Positions 36,361 through 43,632 of a DNA stretch of 64,000 bases are shown in pieces. The position numbers and the translations under genes are program-made. Every line of letters starts with the position of its first letter. The stretch's first letter is position 1. The notes beneath the pieces were generated by a model that did not search any database, was not told the origin of the DNA, and saw only the letters and a list, made by a program, of their open reading frames with translations. This stretch comes from HyVt-337 sp964428895 (GTDB lineage Bacteria; Planctomycetota; Phycisphaerae; SM23-33), in NCBI GenBank assembly GCA_964428895.1, contig CAYRZU010000006.1, positions 1-64,000 on the forward strand, written 5' to 3'.

Positions 36361-37785
36361 ATGTTCGTTCAGGCCCTTTCGACCCAGCAGGTCCACCGTG
36401 TCGATCAGGTAAGCCGTGACATCCTTCAGCGCGTCGGCGTGCACGTGCCGCATGAGGAGATGCTGTCGCGCTTCGCCGACGCGGGAGCCGACGTCGACAC
36501 GCAGACCCAGATCGTCCGCATTCCGCCGGAGTTGATCGACCGTTCGCTCGCGTCGGCGGGCAAGCGGTTCACCATCTACGGTCGCGATCTGGCCAAGACG
36601 GCCGAGTTCGGCACAGGCCAACGCAACTACAACTCCATCGCCGGGGAGGCCATGTGGGTCGACGAGCCCGGCGGTTCTCGGCGCTACGCCTGCCTCGACG
36701 ACGTCGCCCGCGCCTGCCGCCTCGGCGACGCGTTGGATCAGATCAACGTCGTCGGCGCCATGACGGACCCCCAGGAGTTGCCGCCGGCCGTCCGCTGCGT
36801 GGACGTGATGGCCCAGATGCTCCGGAACACCACCAAGCCCATCCATTTCTGGATGCACGACCGCGCGTCGGCCAAGTATCTGGTGGACATGACCATCGCC
36901 CTGCGCGGCAACGACGCCGACGCCGAAAACTACCCGGTCTTCTATCCGTTCCTCGAGCCGATCAGCCCGCTGCGATTCCCGTTCAACGGCATCGATCTGT
37001 TGTTCGAGACGGCCCGCCTCAACCTGCCCGTTCCGATCGGCCCGATGGCCCAGACCGGCCTCAGCGCCCCGGGAACATTGGCCGGCACGATGGCTCAGGA
37101 AAACGCCGAGATCCTCGCCGGCGTCTGCATCACGCAACTGATCCGCGAAGGCATGCCGGTTTGCTACGGCGGCATCTGCCACGCCTTCGACATGCAGACC
37201 ACGCAACTGATCTTCGCCGGACCCGAGCAGGCGATCTTCGGCGTGGCCATGACCGAGATGGGCAAGCACTACGGCCTGCCGGTCTACATCAACGTCGGCC
37301 TGACCGACGCCAAACGCCCGGACGGCCAGGCCGGCCTGGAGTCGGCCGCCACGCTGATCCTCGGCGCCGCCGCCGGGGCGGACATCTTCGGCCACATGGG
37401 CATCGCCGGCGTCGATCAGGCGACCAGCCTGGATATGCTCGTCTTCCAGAACGAGGTGATCTCGTATGTCGAGTCGGCCCTGCGCGAGATGGATTTCTCC
37501 GACGACGCGCTGGCCCTCGACGAGATCGTCGACGCCGGCCCGGGCGGCACCTTCATCGACCGGATGCACACGGCCGAGCATTTTCGGAAGGAACTGTGGT
37601 TCCCGACCGTGCTGGATCGCCAGTTCTACCAGGCCTGGGCCGATGCCGGCGCCACCGACACTGAACAACGCTGCATTCGGCGACGTAAGGATCTATTGAT
37701 CACCCACGAGGTCGAGCCAGTCTCAGCCGACCTGGACGCCGCCCTGACCGAGATCTGCGACGCGGCGCGGCGGGACCTCGGTTAG
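36361..37785 (+). CDS. Trimethylamine methyltransferase (MttB) family protein, non-pyrrolysine
   Basis: 474 residues, AGGGAA before ATG 36361. Collinear with the MttB/COG5598 family (LSRFADAGADVDTQTQIVRIPPEL-type start; GPMAQTGLSAPGTLAGTMAQ; VCYGGICHAFDMQTTQLIFAGPEQ; ESAATLILGAAAGADIFGHMG, each quoted in part). The frame has no internal TAG, so this is one of the non-Pyl members, some of which demethylate glycine betaine, proline betaine or carnitine with a corrinoid protein as acceptor. No cognate corrinoid protein or activating protein lies in this window, so the acceptor is unknown. Confidence 0.9.
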   Translation: MFVQALSTQQVHRVDQVSRDILQRVGVHVPHEEMLSRFADAGADVDTQTQIVRIPPELIDRSLASAGKRFTIYGRDLAKTAEFGTGQRNYNSIAGEAMWVDEPGGSRRYACLDDVARACRLGDALDQINVVGAMTDPQELPPAVRCVDVMAQMLRNTTKPIHFWMHDRASAKYLVDMTIALRGNDADAENYPVFYPFLEPISPLRFPFNGIDLLFETARLNLPVPIGPMAQTGLSAPGTLAGTMAQENAEILAGVCITQLIREGMPVCYGGICHAFDMQTTQLIFAGPEQAIFGVAMTEMGKHYGLPVYINVGLTDAKRPDGQAGLESAATLILGAAAGADIFGHMGIAGVDQATSLDMLVFQNEVISYVESALREMDFSDDALALDEIVDAGPGGTFIDRMHTAEHFRKELWFPTVLDRQFYQAWADAGATDTEQRCIRRRKDLLITHEVEPVSADLDAALTEICDAARRDLG

Positions 37786-37813
37786 AATCCCCAAGAACAT
37801 TCCAGATGGCTAC

Positions 37814-37841
37814 TGTGACCTGCGGTCACAAAGGCTAGAAT
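37814..37841 (+). promoter_or_regulatory. Palindromic operator overlapping a candidate promoter
   Basis: TGTGACC-TGC-GGTCACA (37814-37830) is a perfect 17-bp inverted repeat with CRP/FNR-type arms (TGTGA/TCACA, seven-base spacing instead of six). TAGAAT (37836-37841) follows as a -10, which would put the -35 inside the palindrome. It lies upstream of the thioredoxin-domain gene. A hairpin terminator of the MttB-like gene without T tract is the alternative. Confidence 0.5.
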
Positions 37842-37906
37842 TTGCTGAGACGTGAAGGCGGGCGCTTTACGCGCCGGCTGAGCTCGACAACGGAAAGGCA
37901 TGACCC

Positions 37907-39109
37907 ATGCGAAAAACGGGCGTATTTCTTCTGATCATTGTGGCCGCGGCCGTGGTGTTCTCGTTGGTGGGGCGGCCGGCCTCAGCCAGTGAGGGCTGGC
38001 TGACCGACTACAACGAGGCGCTGGCCCAGGCCAAGGAAACCGGCCGCCCGATCCTGGCCGACTTCACCGGCAGCGACTGGTGCGGATGGTGCAAGAAGCT
38101 GGACCGCGAGGTCTTCCAGACCGACACCTTCAAGGACTGGGCGGCTGACAACGTGGTGCTGCTGGTGCTGGACTTCCCGCGGCGGATCAAGCAGTCCGAC
38201 GAGCTGAAGGCCCAGAACCAGGGCCTGGCCAAGAAGCACGGCGTTGAAGGCTTCCCGACGATTCTGTTCCTGGACGACGTCGGCAACGCGATCGGCCGAG
38301 CCGGCTACATGAAGGGAGGGGCGGACGTCTGGGTCGCCAGCGCCCGCAGCATCGTCGATGCCTATCTCTACACGCGCCGGCTGACGCTGGCCGACGACCT
38401 GGCCGGCGCCCTGGCGGCCGGCGAGAAGGACGATCGGCCGGTGCTGGTGTTGGTCACAGACTCCGACGACCAGGCTTCGGCGCTCCAGGCCGGCCTGCTG
38501 GCTGACCCCAGGTTCATTCTGTTGGCCAACGATCGATTGGCGGTCGTTCAGGTCGATGCGTCCGACGAAGGTCTGGCCGGCCTTCGCGGTAACCTCAGCG
38601 CCGCCGCGGATAGCTCGTTGCTGTTGGTCTCCGCCGACGGCAAGGAACTGCTCCACCAGGCCGACAGCATCGCCGGGGCCGATGGCCTCGTTCCGCAGTT
38701 GCGAGAGGCCTTGCCCCGATTGGCCTACGACGGCGGCTGGACCGAGGATGTGGCCCAAGCTCAGCGAATCGCCCGCGACCACGACCGGCCGCTACTGCTG
38801 GACTTCACCGGCAGCGACTGGTGCGGCTGGTGCAAGAAGCTCGACGCGGAGATCTTCTCCACCGAGCAGTTCAAGGACTACGCCAAGGCCAACCTGGTGC
38901 TGGTGGCCGTTGACTTCCCCAAGGCCAAGCCCCAATCCAATGCCGTCAAGGCCCGAAACATGCAACTGGCCCAGAAGTACCGAGTCGAAGGTTTCCCCAC
39001 GCTGGTGGTCGTCTCGGCCGACGGCAAGGAACTCGGCAGAACGGGCTACGCCAAAGGTGGCCCCGAGCCCTTCGTAGAAAACCTCAAAGCCACCATCGAC
39101 GGCGAGTAG
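37907..39109 (+). CDS. Exported protein with two CGWC thioredoxin domains and a degenerate middle one
   Basis: 400 residues. A signal peptide (MRKTGVFLLIIVAAAVVFSL, then ASA cleavage site near residue 27) exports it. Two thioredoxin-like domains carry the same active site, SDWCGWCKKLD, with Cys pairs at 59/62 and 306/309; both end with the cis-Pro motif GFPT. The central third (about 150-280) has a thioredoxin-like pattern but no CxxC. The first and third domains are clearly duplicates. Likely role: thiol-disulfide exchange in the periplasm, as in DsbD-C/thioredoxin_7-like proteins. The partner is unknown. Confidence 0.87.
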   Translation: MRKTGVFLLIIVAAAVVFSLVGRPASASEGWLTDYNEALAQAKETGRPILADFTGSDWCGWCKKLDREVFQTDTFKDWAADNVVLLVLDFPRRIKQSDELKAQNQGLAKKHGVEGFPTILFLDDVGNAIGRAGYMKGGADVWVASARSIVDAYLYTRRLTLADDLAGALAAGEKDDRPVLVLVTDSDDQASALQAGLLADPRFILLANDRLAVVQVDASDEGLAGLRGNLSAAADSSLLLVSADGKELLHQADSIAGADGLVPQLREALPRLAYDGGWTEDVAQAQRIARDHDRPLLLDFTGSDWCGWCKKLDAEIFSTEQFKDYAKANLVLVAVDFPKAKPQSNAVKARNMQLAQKYRVEGFPTLVVVSADGKELGRTGYAKGGPEPFVENLKATIDGE

Positions 39110-39135
39110 TTCTGCCGAACGCATCCTGCGACCCC

Positions 39136-39164
39136 CCGGGCGGCGCCTCCCCAGGCCCGCCCGG
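39136..39164 (+). terminator. Intrinsic terminator
   Basis: CCGGGCGG (39136-39143) pairs with CCGCCCGG (39157-39164), followed by TTTCCATTTC, 26 bases after the thioredoxin-domain gene. Confidence 0.7.
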
Positions 39165-39205
39165 TTTCCATTTCGGCCCAGTCGGGCATCACTGCAGGAT
39201 TATGA

Positions 39206-39233
39206 TTGATGGTTGGAGTTTGTTTGGTACGAT
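39206..39233 (+). promoter_or_regulatory. Candidate promoter of the lysozyme-like locus
   Basis: TTGATG (39206-39211) and TACGAT (39228-39233) are 16 bases apart in an AT-rich patch; GATAAT overlaps as an alternative -10. It precedes the lysozyme-like gene by about 155 bases, leaving room for the palindrome at 39265. Confidence 0.4.
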
Positions 39234-39264
39234 AATGCGCAGATAGGGTCTGGGGTCAGATGGG

Positions 39265-39284
39265 AGACGTGTCCGAACATGTCT
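39265..39284. promoter_or_regulatory. Imperfect 20-bp palindrome upstream of the lysozyme-like gene
   Basis: AGACGTGTCCGAACATGTCT matches its own reverse complement at 16 of 20 positions (AGAC-TGT-CG-ACA-GTCT). Just downstream of the candidate promoter, it could be an operator. It may also be the end of an old mobile repeat, because the preceding GGGTCTGGGGTCAGATGGG resembles ends of dispersed bacterial repeats. Confidence 0.4.
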
Positions 39285-39387
39285 GACGGCTGTGTAATCA
39301 CGCATCCTCGCTACAGGGCGGCTGTCGCTAGAAAGAGATGGGCGCGCGTGCGCTCGTATCCGCCTCTCTAACGACAGGAGCACGACC

Positions 39388-40470
39388 ATGCAGTTCAAAG
39401 ATGACGCTCGCAACCGGCGTCACGCCGATACGCTCAAGCGCCTGGGCCTGGACCCCATCGCCAAGCAGGCCGATGCGCCTGACGAAGCCGAGAACGCCCC
39501 TTCTGAACTCCCGAAGTTTGCGGGCCCACGGCCGATCGGCCAACAGCCGGACGCGACGATGGCCATCCATCGCGACCCCACGCCGTGGCAGCAGAAGATT
39601 CGGCCCCTCGGCCGCCACGTTCCGGCTGAGGCCGAGCCCCCATCGCAGGAACTGGTCCGGCTCGGCCACACGGCCGAAGTCAACGGCGTCACCGAGGCCG
39701 GCCTCGACAACATCCGCGAAGTCCGTCCCCCCTCGTTCGATTCCGCCGACGCCAACCCCGACAACATTCGCGAGGTCCGCCCGCCTGGCGCCATCGACCC
39801 GGACAAGCCGGCCATCGAGGATGACTCCTTCATCTTGGGGCAGGATGTCGGCGGCCAAGTTGCCGGGGCCACCGCGACGGAAGTGGCCGACGCGATGAAG
39901 CGAAAGGCCGGCGAATACGAACAGCAGTACCCGCTCGACGACCGGCGCAAGGCCGAAGAAGCCCTAGCTGGGTCCATCACCAACTGGGGCCAACTCGACG
40001 CCAACACCCGCGACCTGCTCACCCACCTGGCCGTCGATGTTGGCGTGGATCAAGTGCTGGCCAACGACTCGCTGATTGAAGGCATTAATACCGACAACCA
40101 CACTGCCATGGCCGACGCCCTTCAACGCTTCGACGGCCGCACCACCCAAGACAAACTCGATAGCTACACCGCCGGGCTCAACGCCCTCGCAAAGCCGGAC
40201 GATCAAGAAACGGAGTCCGATGACGGACTCACTCTCTCGCTCCAGAAGCTGCTGAAAGAACACGAAGGACAAGAGGAACTCGGATACCTGGACCACCTAA
40301 GTCATCCGACCATTGGACATGGGCACAAGTTCATTTGGAAAGCTCCCGGGGACCATAATCTGCTGGCCGTTACCGGGAGGCCACCTTCCTACTACTTCGA
40401 CAAGGAAAACAGGCGACCTACGAGCAAGAAACTAACACCGGACCAGATGCAGGAACTGCTGGAGCTTTGA
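39388..40470 (+). CDS. T4-lysozyme-like (GH24) protein, N-terminal frame
   Basis: 360 residues up to TGA 40468. Residues 285-360 are the N-lobe of a T4-type lysozyme: LLKEHEGQEELGYLD then HPTIGHGH. The three catalytic residues of T4 lysozyme are all present with the same spacing: Glu 293 (Glu11), Asp 302 (Asp20) and Thr 308 (Thr26). The C-lobe continues in the +1 frame in 40472-40741. The first 280 residues are a low-complexity, Pro/Asp-rich extension with a twice-repeated DNIREVRPP (about residues 110-135) and a segment NWGQLDANTRDLLTHLAVDV (about 195-215) that may be a degenerate second lysozyme C-lobe. There is no signal peptide, as in phage endolysins and secretion-system effectors. ACAGGAG lies upstream of ATG 39388. 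Confidence 0.85.
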   Translation: MQFKDDARNRRHADTLKRLGLDPIAKQADAPDEAENAPSELPKFAGPRPIGQQPDATMAIHRDPTPWQQKIRPLGRHVPAEAEPPSQELVRLGHTAEVNGVTEAGLDNIREVRPPSFDSADANPDNIREVRPPGAIDPDKPAIEDDSFILGQDVGGQVAGATATEVADAMKRKAGEYEQQYPLDDRRKAEEALAGSITNWGQLDANTRDLLTHLAVDVGVDQVLANDSLIEGINTDNHTAMADALQRFDGRTTQDKLDSYTAGLNALAKPDDQETESDDGLTLSLQKLLKEHEGQEELGYLDHLSHPTIGHGHKFIWKAPGDHNLLAVTGRPPSYYFDKENRRPTSKKLTPDQMQELLEL

Positions 40471-40471
40471 T
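40461..40471 (+). promoter_or_regulatory. Possible +1 recoding site (CTT TGA) or coupled restart
   Basis: The N-terminal frame ends GAG CTT TGA T. CTT TGA is the slip site of the RF2 gene prfB. A +1 shift there gives ...ELLEL-D-MADAVKG, which aligns without gap to the T4 lysozyme segment EKLFNQDVDAAVRG. GGAG (40461-40464) directly precedes CTT; in prfB the SD-like element is three bases away. The same GGAG is seven bases from ATG 40472, so a coupled restart is an alternative. Confidence 0.5.
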
Positions 40472-40741
40472 ATGGCCGATGCAGTGAAGGGGGCCCGCAA
40501 CGTAATACCGTTCATTGATGATCTGGATCCGGTGGCAGCACAAGTTCTGGTCGAAATGACCTACCAAATGGGAGAAGACGGCCTTCGGAAGTTTGAGAAG
40601 ATGAAGGCAGCGTTGTCTCAGGACCCACCCGACTACGAGACGGCTGCAGCGGAAATCCTTGATTCAAAGATGGCGCGGAAGCAGACTCCCGAACGGGCCG
40701 AGGGCTATGCGAATCGGATGCGGTCCCTGCAGAACCGGTAG
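40472..40741 (+). CDS. T4-lysozyme-like protein, C-lobe in the +1 frame
   Basis: 89 residues from ATG 40472 (or read through by frameshift as the last part of a 450-residue fusion). DDLDPVAAQVLVEMTYQMGE corresponds to the T4 segment containing LDAVRRAALINMVFQMGE, and KQTPERAEGYANRMRSLQ to NQTPNRAKRVITTFRTG. The C-lobe is needed for substrate binding and stability in T4 lysozyme, so the N-terminal frame alone is unlikely to be active. The reading frame is intact to the normal family end, arguing against an old decaying pseudogene. A sequencing indel remains possible because the assembly is draft. Confidence 0.8.
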   Translation: MADAVKGARNVIPFIDDLDPVAAQVLVEMTYQMGEDGLRKFEKMKAALSQDPPDYETAAAEILDSKMARKQTPERAEGYANRMRSLQNR

Positions 40742-40789
40742 GTGATAATCTCACCGAGCGGATCAAGAGACCGTCTGAAGGTGAATGAG

Positions 40790-42001
40790 ATGAACAGGGC
40801 GTTCCAATTTGTCGCGTTGATTGGTCTATGCATACTGATCGCCGGTTGCCAAAGAAGGTCGGCGGCGCCTTCGCCCATGTACGAGATCAAAGCCGACGAG
40901 AAGTGCGGCTTCATGGATGCTGCGGGGCGCATTGTGATTGAGCCGCGATTTGAATCCGTTGGCGAGCCCGGCCCCGACGGCTGGATCAAAATCAAGCTGA
41001 ACGGCAAGTGGGGCTATGCCGATACCCGAGGCAACATCGTCCTGGAACCTGTCTATGATCTGATCATGGAGTTCTCCGAAGGCCTGGCCGCCGTTCGGAT
41101 CGACGGGAAGGACGGCTTTGTTGACCGTGAGGGCGGAATCGTCATCCCCCCCCAATTCCACAACACGGGATCCTTCCATAGAGGCCTGGCGGCTGTGGAG
41201 GTGGAGCATGAGCCGTCGCCTACGGACCTGAGCCCGAGAGATGACACCCGCTGGGGGTACATCGACAAGACCGGGCGATTCGTCATCCCACCCAAGTTCC
41301 GAGAGGTCTCTCGATTCCCTGGCGGGCCAATGTTTGTGGTCTTCCCCGGCGATTCCGACAAGTACGCAGTCGATGGCCAACTTCGTGCCGTCAACGGCCC
41401 CTTCATGTGGGTAGATGCATGGACGTGGCCAAGCGATGGGCGATGTCGCGTCACCATTCCGGATGGGCCTGGCGGCCGGCTCTATGGCGTCATTGGCGAA
41501 GACGGTCAGTACTTGATTGAGCCTGAGTTCGAGATTCTCTGCCCTCTCTTCGAGGGCTTGGCCGTTGCGGGCGAATGGGACGGCCAAGGCGGGCAGCGCT
41601 TAGGGTATGTCGATGAAGCAGGCGAATACGTCATCCCCATTCAGTTCGAGAAGGCCCGTCGTTTCTCCGAAGGGCTCGCGCCCGTCCGCCTCAACGGCAG
41701 ATGGGTCTACATCGACAGGACCGGCCAAGTCGCCCTGGATCCCCCGCATGAGAACATCGCCCGCCTGGAGGGCTTCCATAACGGGCTCGCCACGGCGAAT
41801 GTCGGCGGGACCGAACACCCCAAAGGCTTCGTCGAGGGCGGGAAGTGGGGGTACATCGACAGGACGGGGGCCTGGGTGATTCCTCCACGGTTTGACAGCG
41901 CGACCTGCTTTGACGAACACAGCGTCGCGGCCGTCTGGATCGGTGACAAGCGCGGCTACATCAACCGCCAAGGTGCCTATATCTGGGTGCCCACGAAATA
42001 G
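40790..42001 (+). CDS. WG-repeat lipoprotein
   Basis: 403 residues from ATG 40790 (AAGGTG six bases upstream; the frame is open 16 codons further but lacks a signal there). Lipobox LIAGC, Cys 20. About nine WG (KWGYID-type) repeats fill the rest: KCGFMDAAGRIVIEP, KWGYADTRGNIVLEP, KDGFVDREGGIVIPP, RWGYIDKTGRFVIPP, KWGYIDRTGAWVIPP and others. Such repeats form beta-hairpin arrays used in binding. Only 48 bases separate it from the lysozyme C-lobe, so the two are likely cotranscribed; being anchored outside the cytoplasm next to a peptidoglycan hydrolase, it could protect the producer or guide the enzyme. That is inference. Confidence 0.88.
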   Translation: MNRAFQFVALIGLCILIAGCQRRSAAPSPMYEIKADEKCGFMDAAGRIVIEPRFESVGEPGPDGWIKIKLNGKWGYADTRGNIVLEPVYDLIMEFSEGLAAVRIDGKDGFVDREGGIVIPPQFHNTGSFHRGLAAVEVEHEPSPTDLSPRDDTRWGYIDKTGRFVIPPKFREVSRFPGGPMFVVFPGDSDKYAVDGQLRAVNGPFMWVDAWTWPSDGRCRVTIPDGPGGRLYGVIGEDGQYLIEPEFEILCPLFEGLAVAGEWDGQGGQRLGYVDEAGEYVIPIQFEKARRFSEGLAPVRLNGRWVYIDRTGQVALDPPHENIARLEGFHNGLATANVGGTEHPKGFVEGGKWGYIDRTGAWVIPPRFDSATCFDEHSVAAVWIGDKRGYINRQGAYIWVPTK

Positions 42002-42053
42002 GGGCCGCCTCACATTGACCCAGCATGCAGCGGCCCCCGCCAACAGGGCCTTG

Positions 42054-42108
42054 ACCGCGGGGCGTAACCGGCGTAACAACACATCTGTGAGCATTCGTCG
42101 ATCCGTGT
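42054..42108 (+). repeat. 55-base contig-end overlap, left copy
   Basis: Identical, base for base, to 42209-42263 on the other side of the N run. Starts ACCGCGGGGCGTAACCGGCG and ends ATCCGTGT. The exact 55-base length is a usual assembler k-mer size, so this is an assembly artefact, not a biological repeat. Confidence 0.9.
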
Positions 42109-42208
42109 NNNNNNNNNNNNNNNNNNNNNNNNNNNNNNNNNNNNNNNNNNNNNNNNNNNNNNNNNNNNNNNNNNNNNNNNNNNNNNNNNNNNNNNNNNNN
42201 NNNNNNNN
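42109..42208. other. Assembly gap of 100 N
   Basis: Exactly 100 unknown bases, the standard placeholder. Because both flanks are the same 55 bases, the two contigs most likely join directly by that overlap and no sequence is missing. Confidence 0.95.
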
Positions 42209-42263
42209 ACCGCGGGGCGTAACCGGCGTAACAACACATCTGTGAGCATTCGTCGATCCGTGT
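42209..42263 (+). repeat. 55-base contig-end overlap, right copy
   Basis: The second copy of 42054-42108. The GTG start of the next gene (42242) lies inside it, so after collapsing the overlap the gene keeps the same start and lies about 85 bases after the WG-repeat gene. Confidence 0.9.
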
Positions 42264-43006
42264 GCTGGGGGCTGGTTGTTGCGCTGCCGCTTTGGGCGGT
42301 TGCGTGTCATTGGCCTGCCGCCGAACCCTCGCCGCCGGAGGCGTTCGTGGCGGCGCTGGCGTCGGGCGAGCCCTCACGGGTGATGGCGTGGCTGGACTCA
42401 GTGGCCGCCAAGAATGTGGATGAGCCCGTCCTGGCCGCCTGGATGGCTGCGCTGCGGGAGCATCTGGGCGCGTGTCGCTCCATCAAGGGCGGCTTCGCCA
42501 GCGAGACACGTCAGGTCGACGGCGCCTCGGCCACGATCTACAAGGGCCAAGCCCGGTTCGCCAAGGGCACAGCCGACGTGGCCATCGAGTTTCGGGGCAA
42601 CGCGGTACGGGATTTCAGCCTGGACTCCGAACAATTGCCCGACAACTGGTTCAAGGAACTGCCCGACACCAGCCTCTATCAGCAGCGGGGCAAGGACCTG
42701 CTGACCTATCTGCTGACCGATCGGCCGCGCCGGGCGTTCGACATGCTGGGGGAGGAGCTCCGCCAAGACCTAACGCTGGATCGCCTGACGATGATGACGG
42801 CCACAGGCCCATTGCAGCGGGGGGAATTGGTGTCGATCGCCTACGCGACGCAGCGATACCGCCATGACGCATCCGGTCACTATCTGACGATCTACTACGA
42901 CATCACCAGCAGCAAAGGGCGAAGTCGGGGGCAGGTGCAATTTCGTTTCACAAATCTGACCGGACACGTGGTGCGCTTCACAGACGGAGTGCTTCGTCCC
43001 CGTTAG
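42242..43006 (+). CDS. DUF3887-like lipoprotein
   Basis: 254 residues from GTG 42242; the start lies within the duplicated contig end and has no strong SD. The N-terminus (MSIRRSVCWGLVVALPLWAV-AC) looks like a lipoprotein signal with a weak lipobox, Cys 22. The mature part is one two-unit repeat of the kind found twice in 34845-36311: FVAALASGEPSRVMAWLDS, VDEPVLAAWMAALREHLGAC, DSEQLPDNWFKELPDTSLYQ, QRGKDLLTYLLTDRPRRAFD. The conserved spacing indicates homology over the whole length. Function unknown. Together with the WG-repeat protein it forms a short run of lipoproteins after the lysozyme locus. Confidence 0.78.
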   Translation: MSIRRSVCWGLVVALPLWAVACHWPAAEPSPPEAFVAALASGEPSRVMAWLDSVAAKNVDEPVLAAWMAALREHLGACRSIKGGFASETRQVDGASATIYKGQARFAKGTADVAIEFRGNAVRDFSLDSEQLPDNWFKELPDTSLYQQRGKDLLTYLLTDRPRRAFDMLGEELRQDLTLDRLTMMTATGPLQRGELVSIAYATQRYRHDASGHYLTIYYDITSSKGRSRGQVQFRFTNLTGHVVRFTDGVLRPR

Positions 43007-43041
43007 TGCCCGCCAGGCCGCCGGACGACGGCTGGGCTGGG

Positions 43042-43383
43042 CTAGGCATCCAACCGGGCAGCCGGCACTTGGACGAAATCGGCGACGTCTTCGTCAACCT
43101 TGTCCAGTGCGACCGCCTCGGCGATCAGATGCTGATTGTCTTGGGTCCACTGCCGGCAAACGCGACTGAATAGCTTCCGCCAAGCGTTAAACTGCTCGGT
43201 GCTAATCCCTTCGCGTCGGCAGAGGTCCTCGACCGACTCAAAACCACAAACTCCGCGTAGGACAATCCTTAGGATCTCATCTGCGGAGCGATGGGCCTGT
43301 CCGGTCATCGACAGTGCCACCGGGAGGGGCATTCCCTCCGGTAGGCTGGATGTGTCTATGGCGTCGATGCCGACATGTTCCAT
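43042..43383 (-). CDS. Orphan transposase-type HTH protein A
   Basis: 113 residues from ATG 43383, preferred to the 43608 start because GGGGAG lies nine bases upstream and the first 75 residues of the longer frame are basic and unordered. The core (ADEILRIVLRGVCGFESVED, LCRREGISTEQFNAWRKLF) is the helix-turn-helix of IS3/IS-type OrfA transposase subunits. No catalytic DDE partner gene is adjacent and no inverted repeats were found, so it is either a remnant or an independently used DNA-binding protein. Paralogous to 43633-44046. Confidence 0.62.
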   Translation of the reverse strand: MEHVGIDAIDTSSLPEGMPLPVALSMTGQAHRSADEILRIVLRGVCGFESVEDLCRREGISTEQFNAWRKLFSRVCRQWTQDNQHLIAEAVALDKVDEDVADFVQVPAARLDA

Positions 43384-43632
43384 GTTTACGTTCTCCCCAG
43401 TGGTCGACCCCAAAGGGCCTTGCTCACTGTTACAACCTCGCTCTTGCTTAGACGTGTTAGCTGTGTACGAATACGGGTCCCGAGAATCGATGTGCGCTTG
43501 ATTTACCGTATTGTAGGCGCGAGCGCGTCGGAAGGCAATCAGGTCATCACCTGACCTTCGCCTTTTGCGGCGTCGCCCCCATCTTCGTTGTATCCATCTA
43601 AAAGGCATTGGGATAAGACTGCTTTCCGCCGC

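Noticed and set aside
36361..37785. Pyrrolysine-containing MttB
   Set aside because: No in-frame TAG; the frame reads continuously to the normal end.
42054..42263. A true direct repeat or IS-like insertion at the N run
   Set aside because: Exact 55-base identity abutting both sides of 100 N is the mark of contig overlap in scaffolding.
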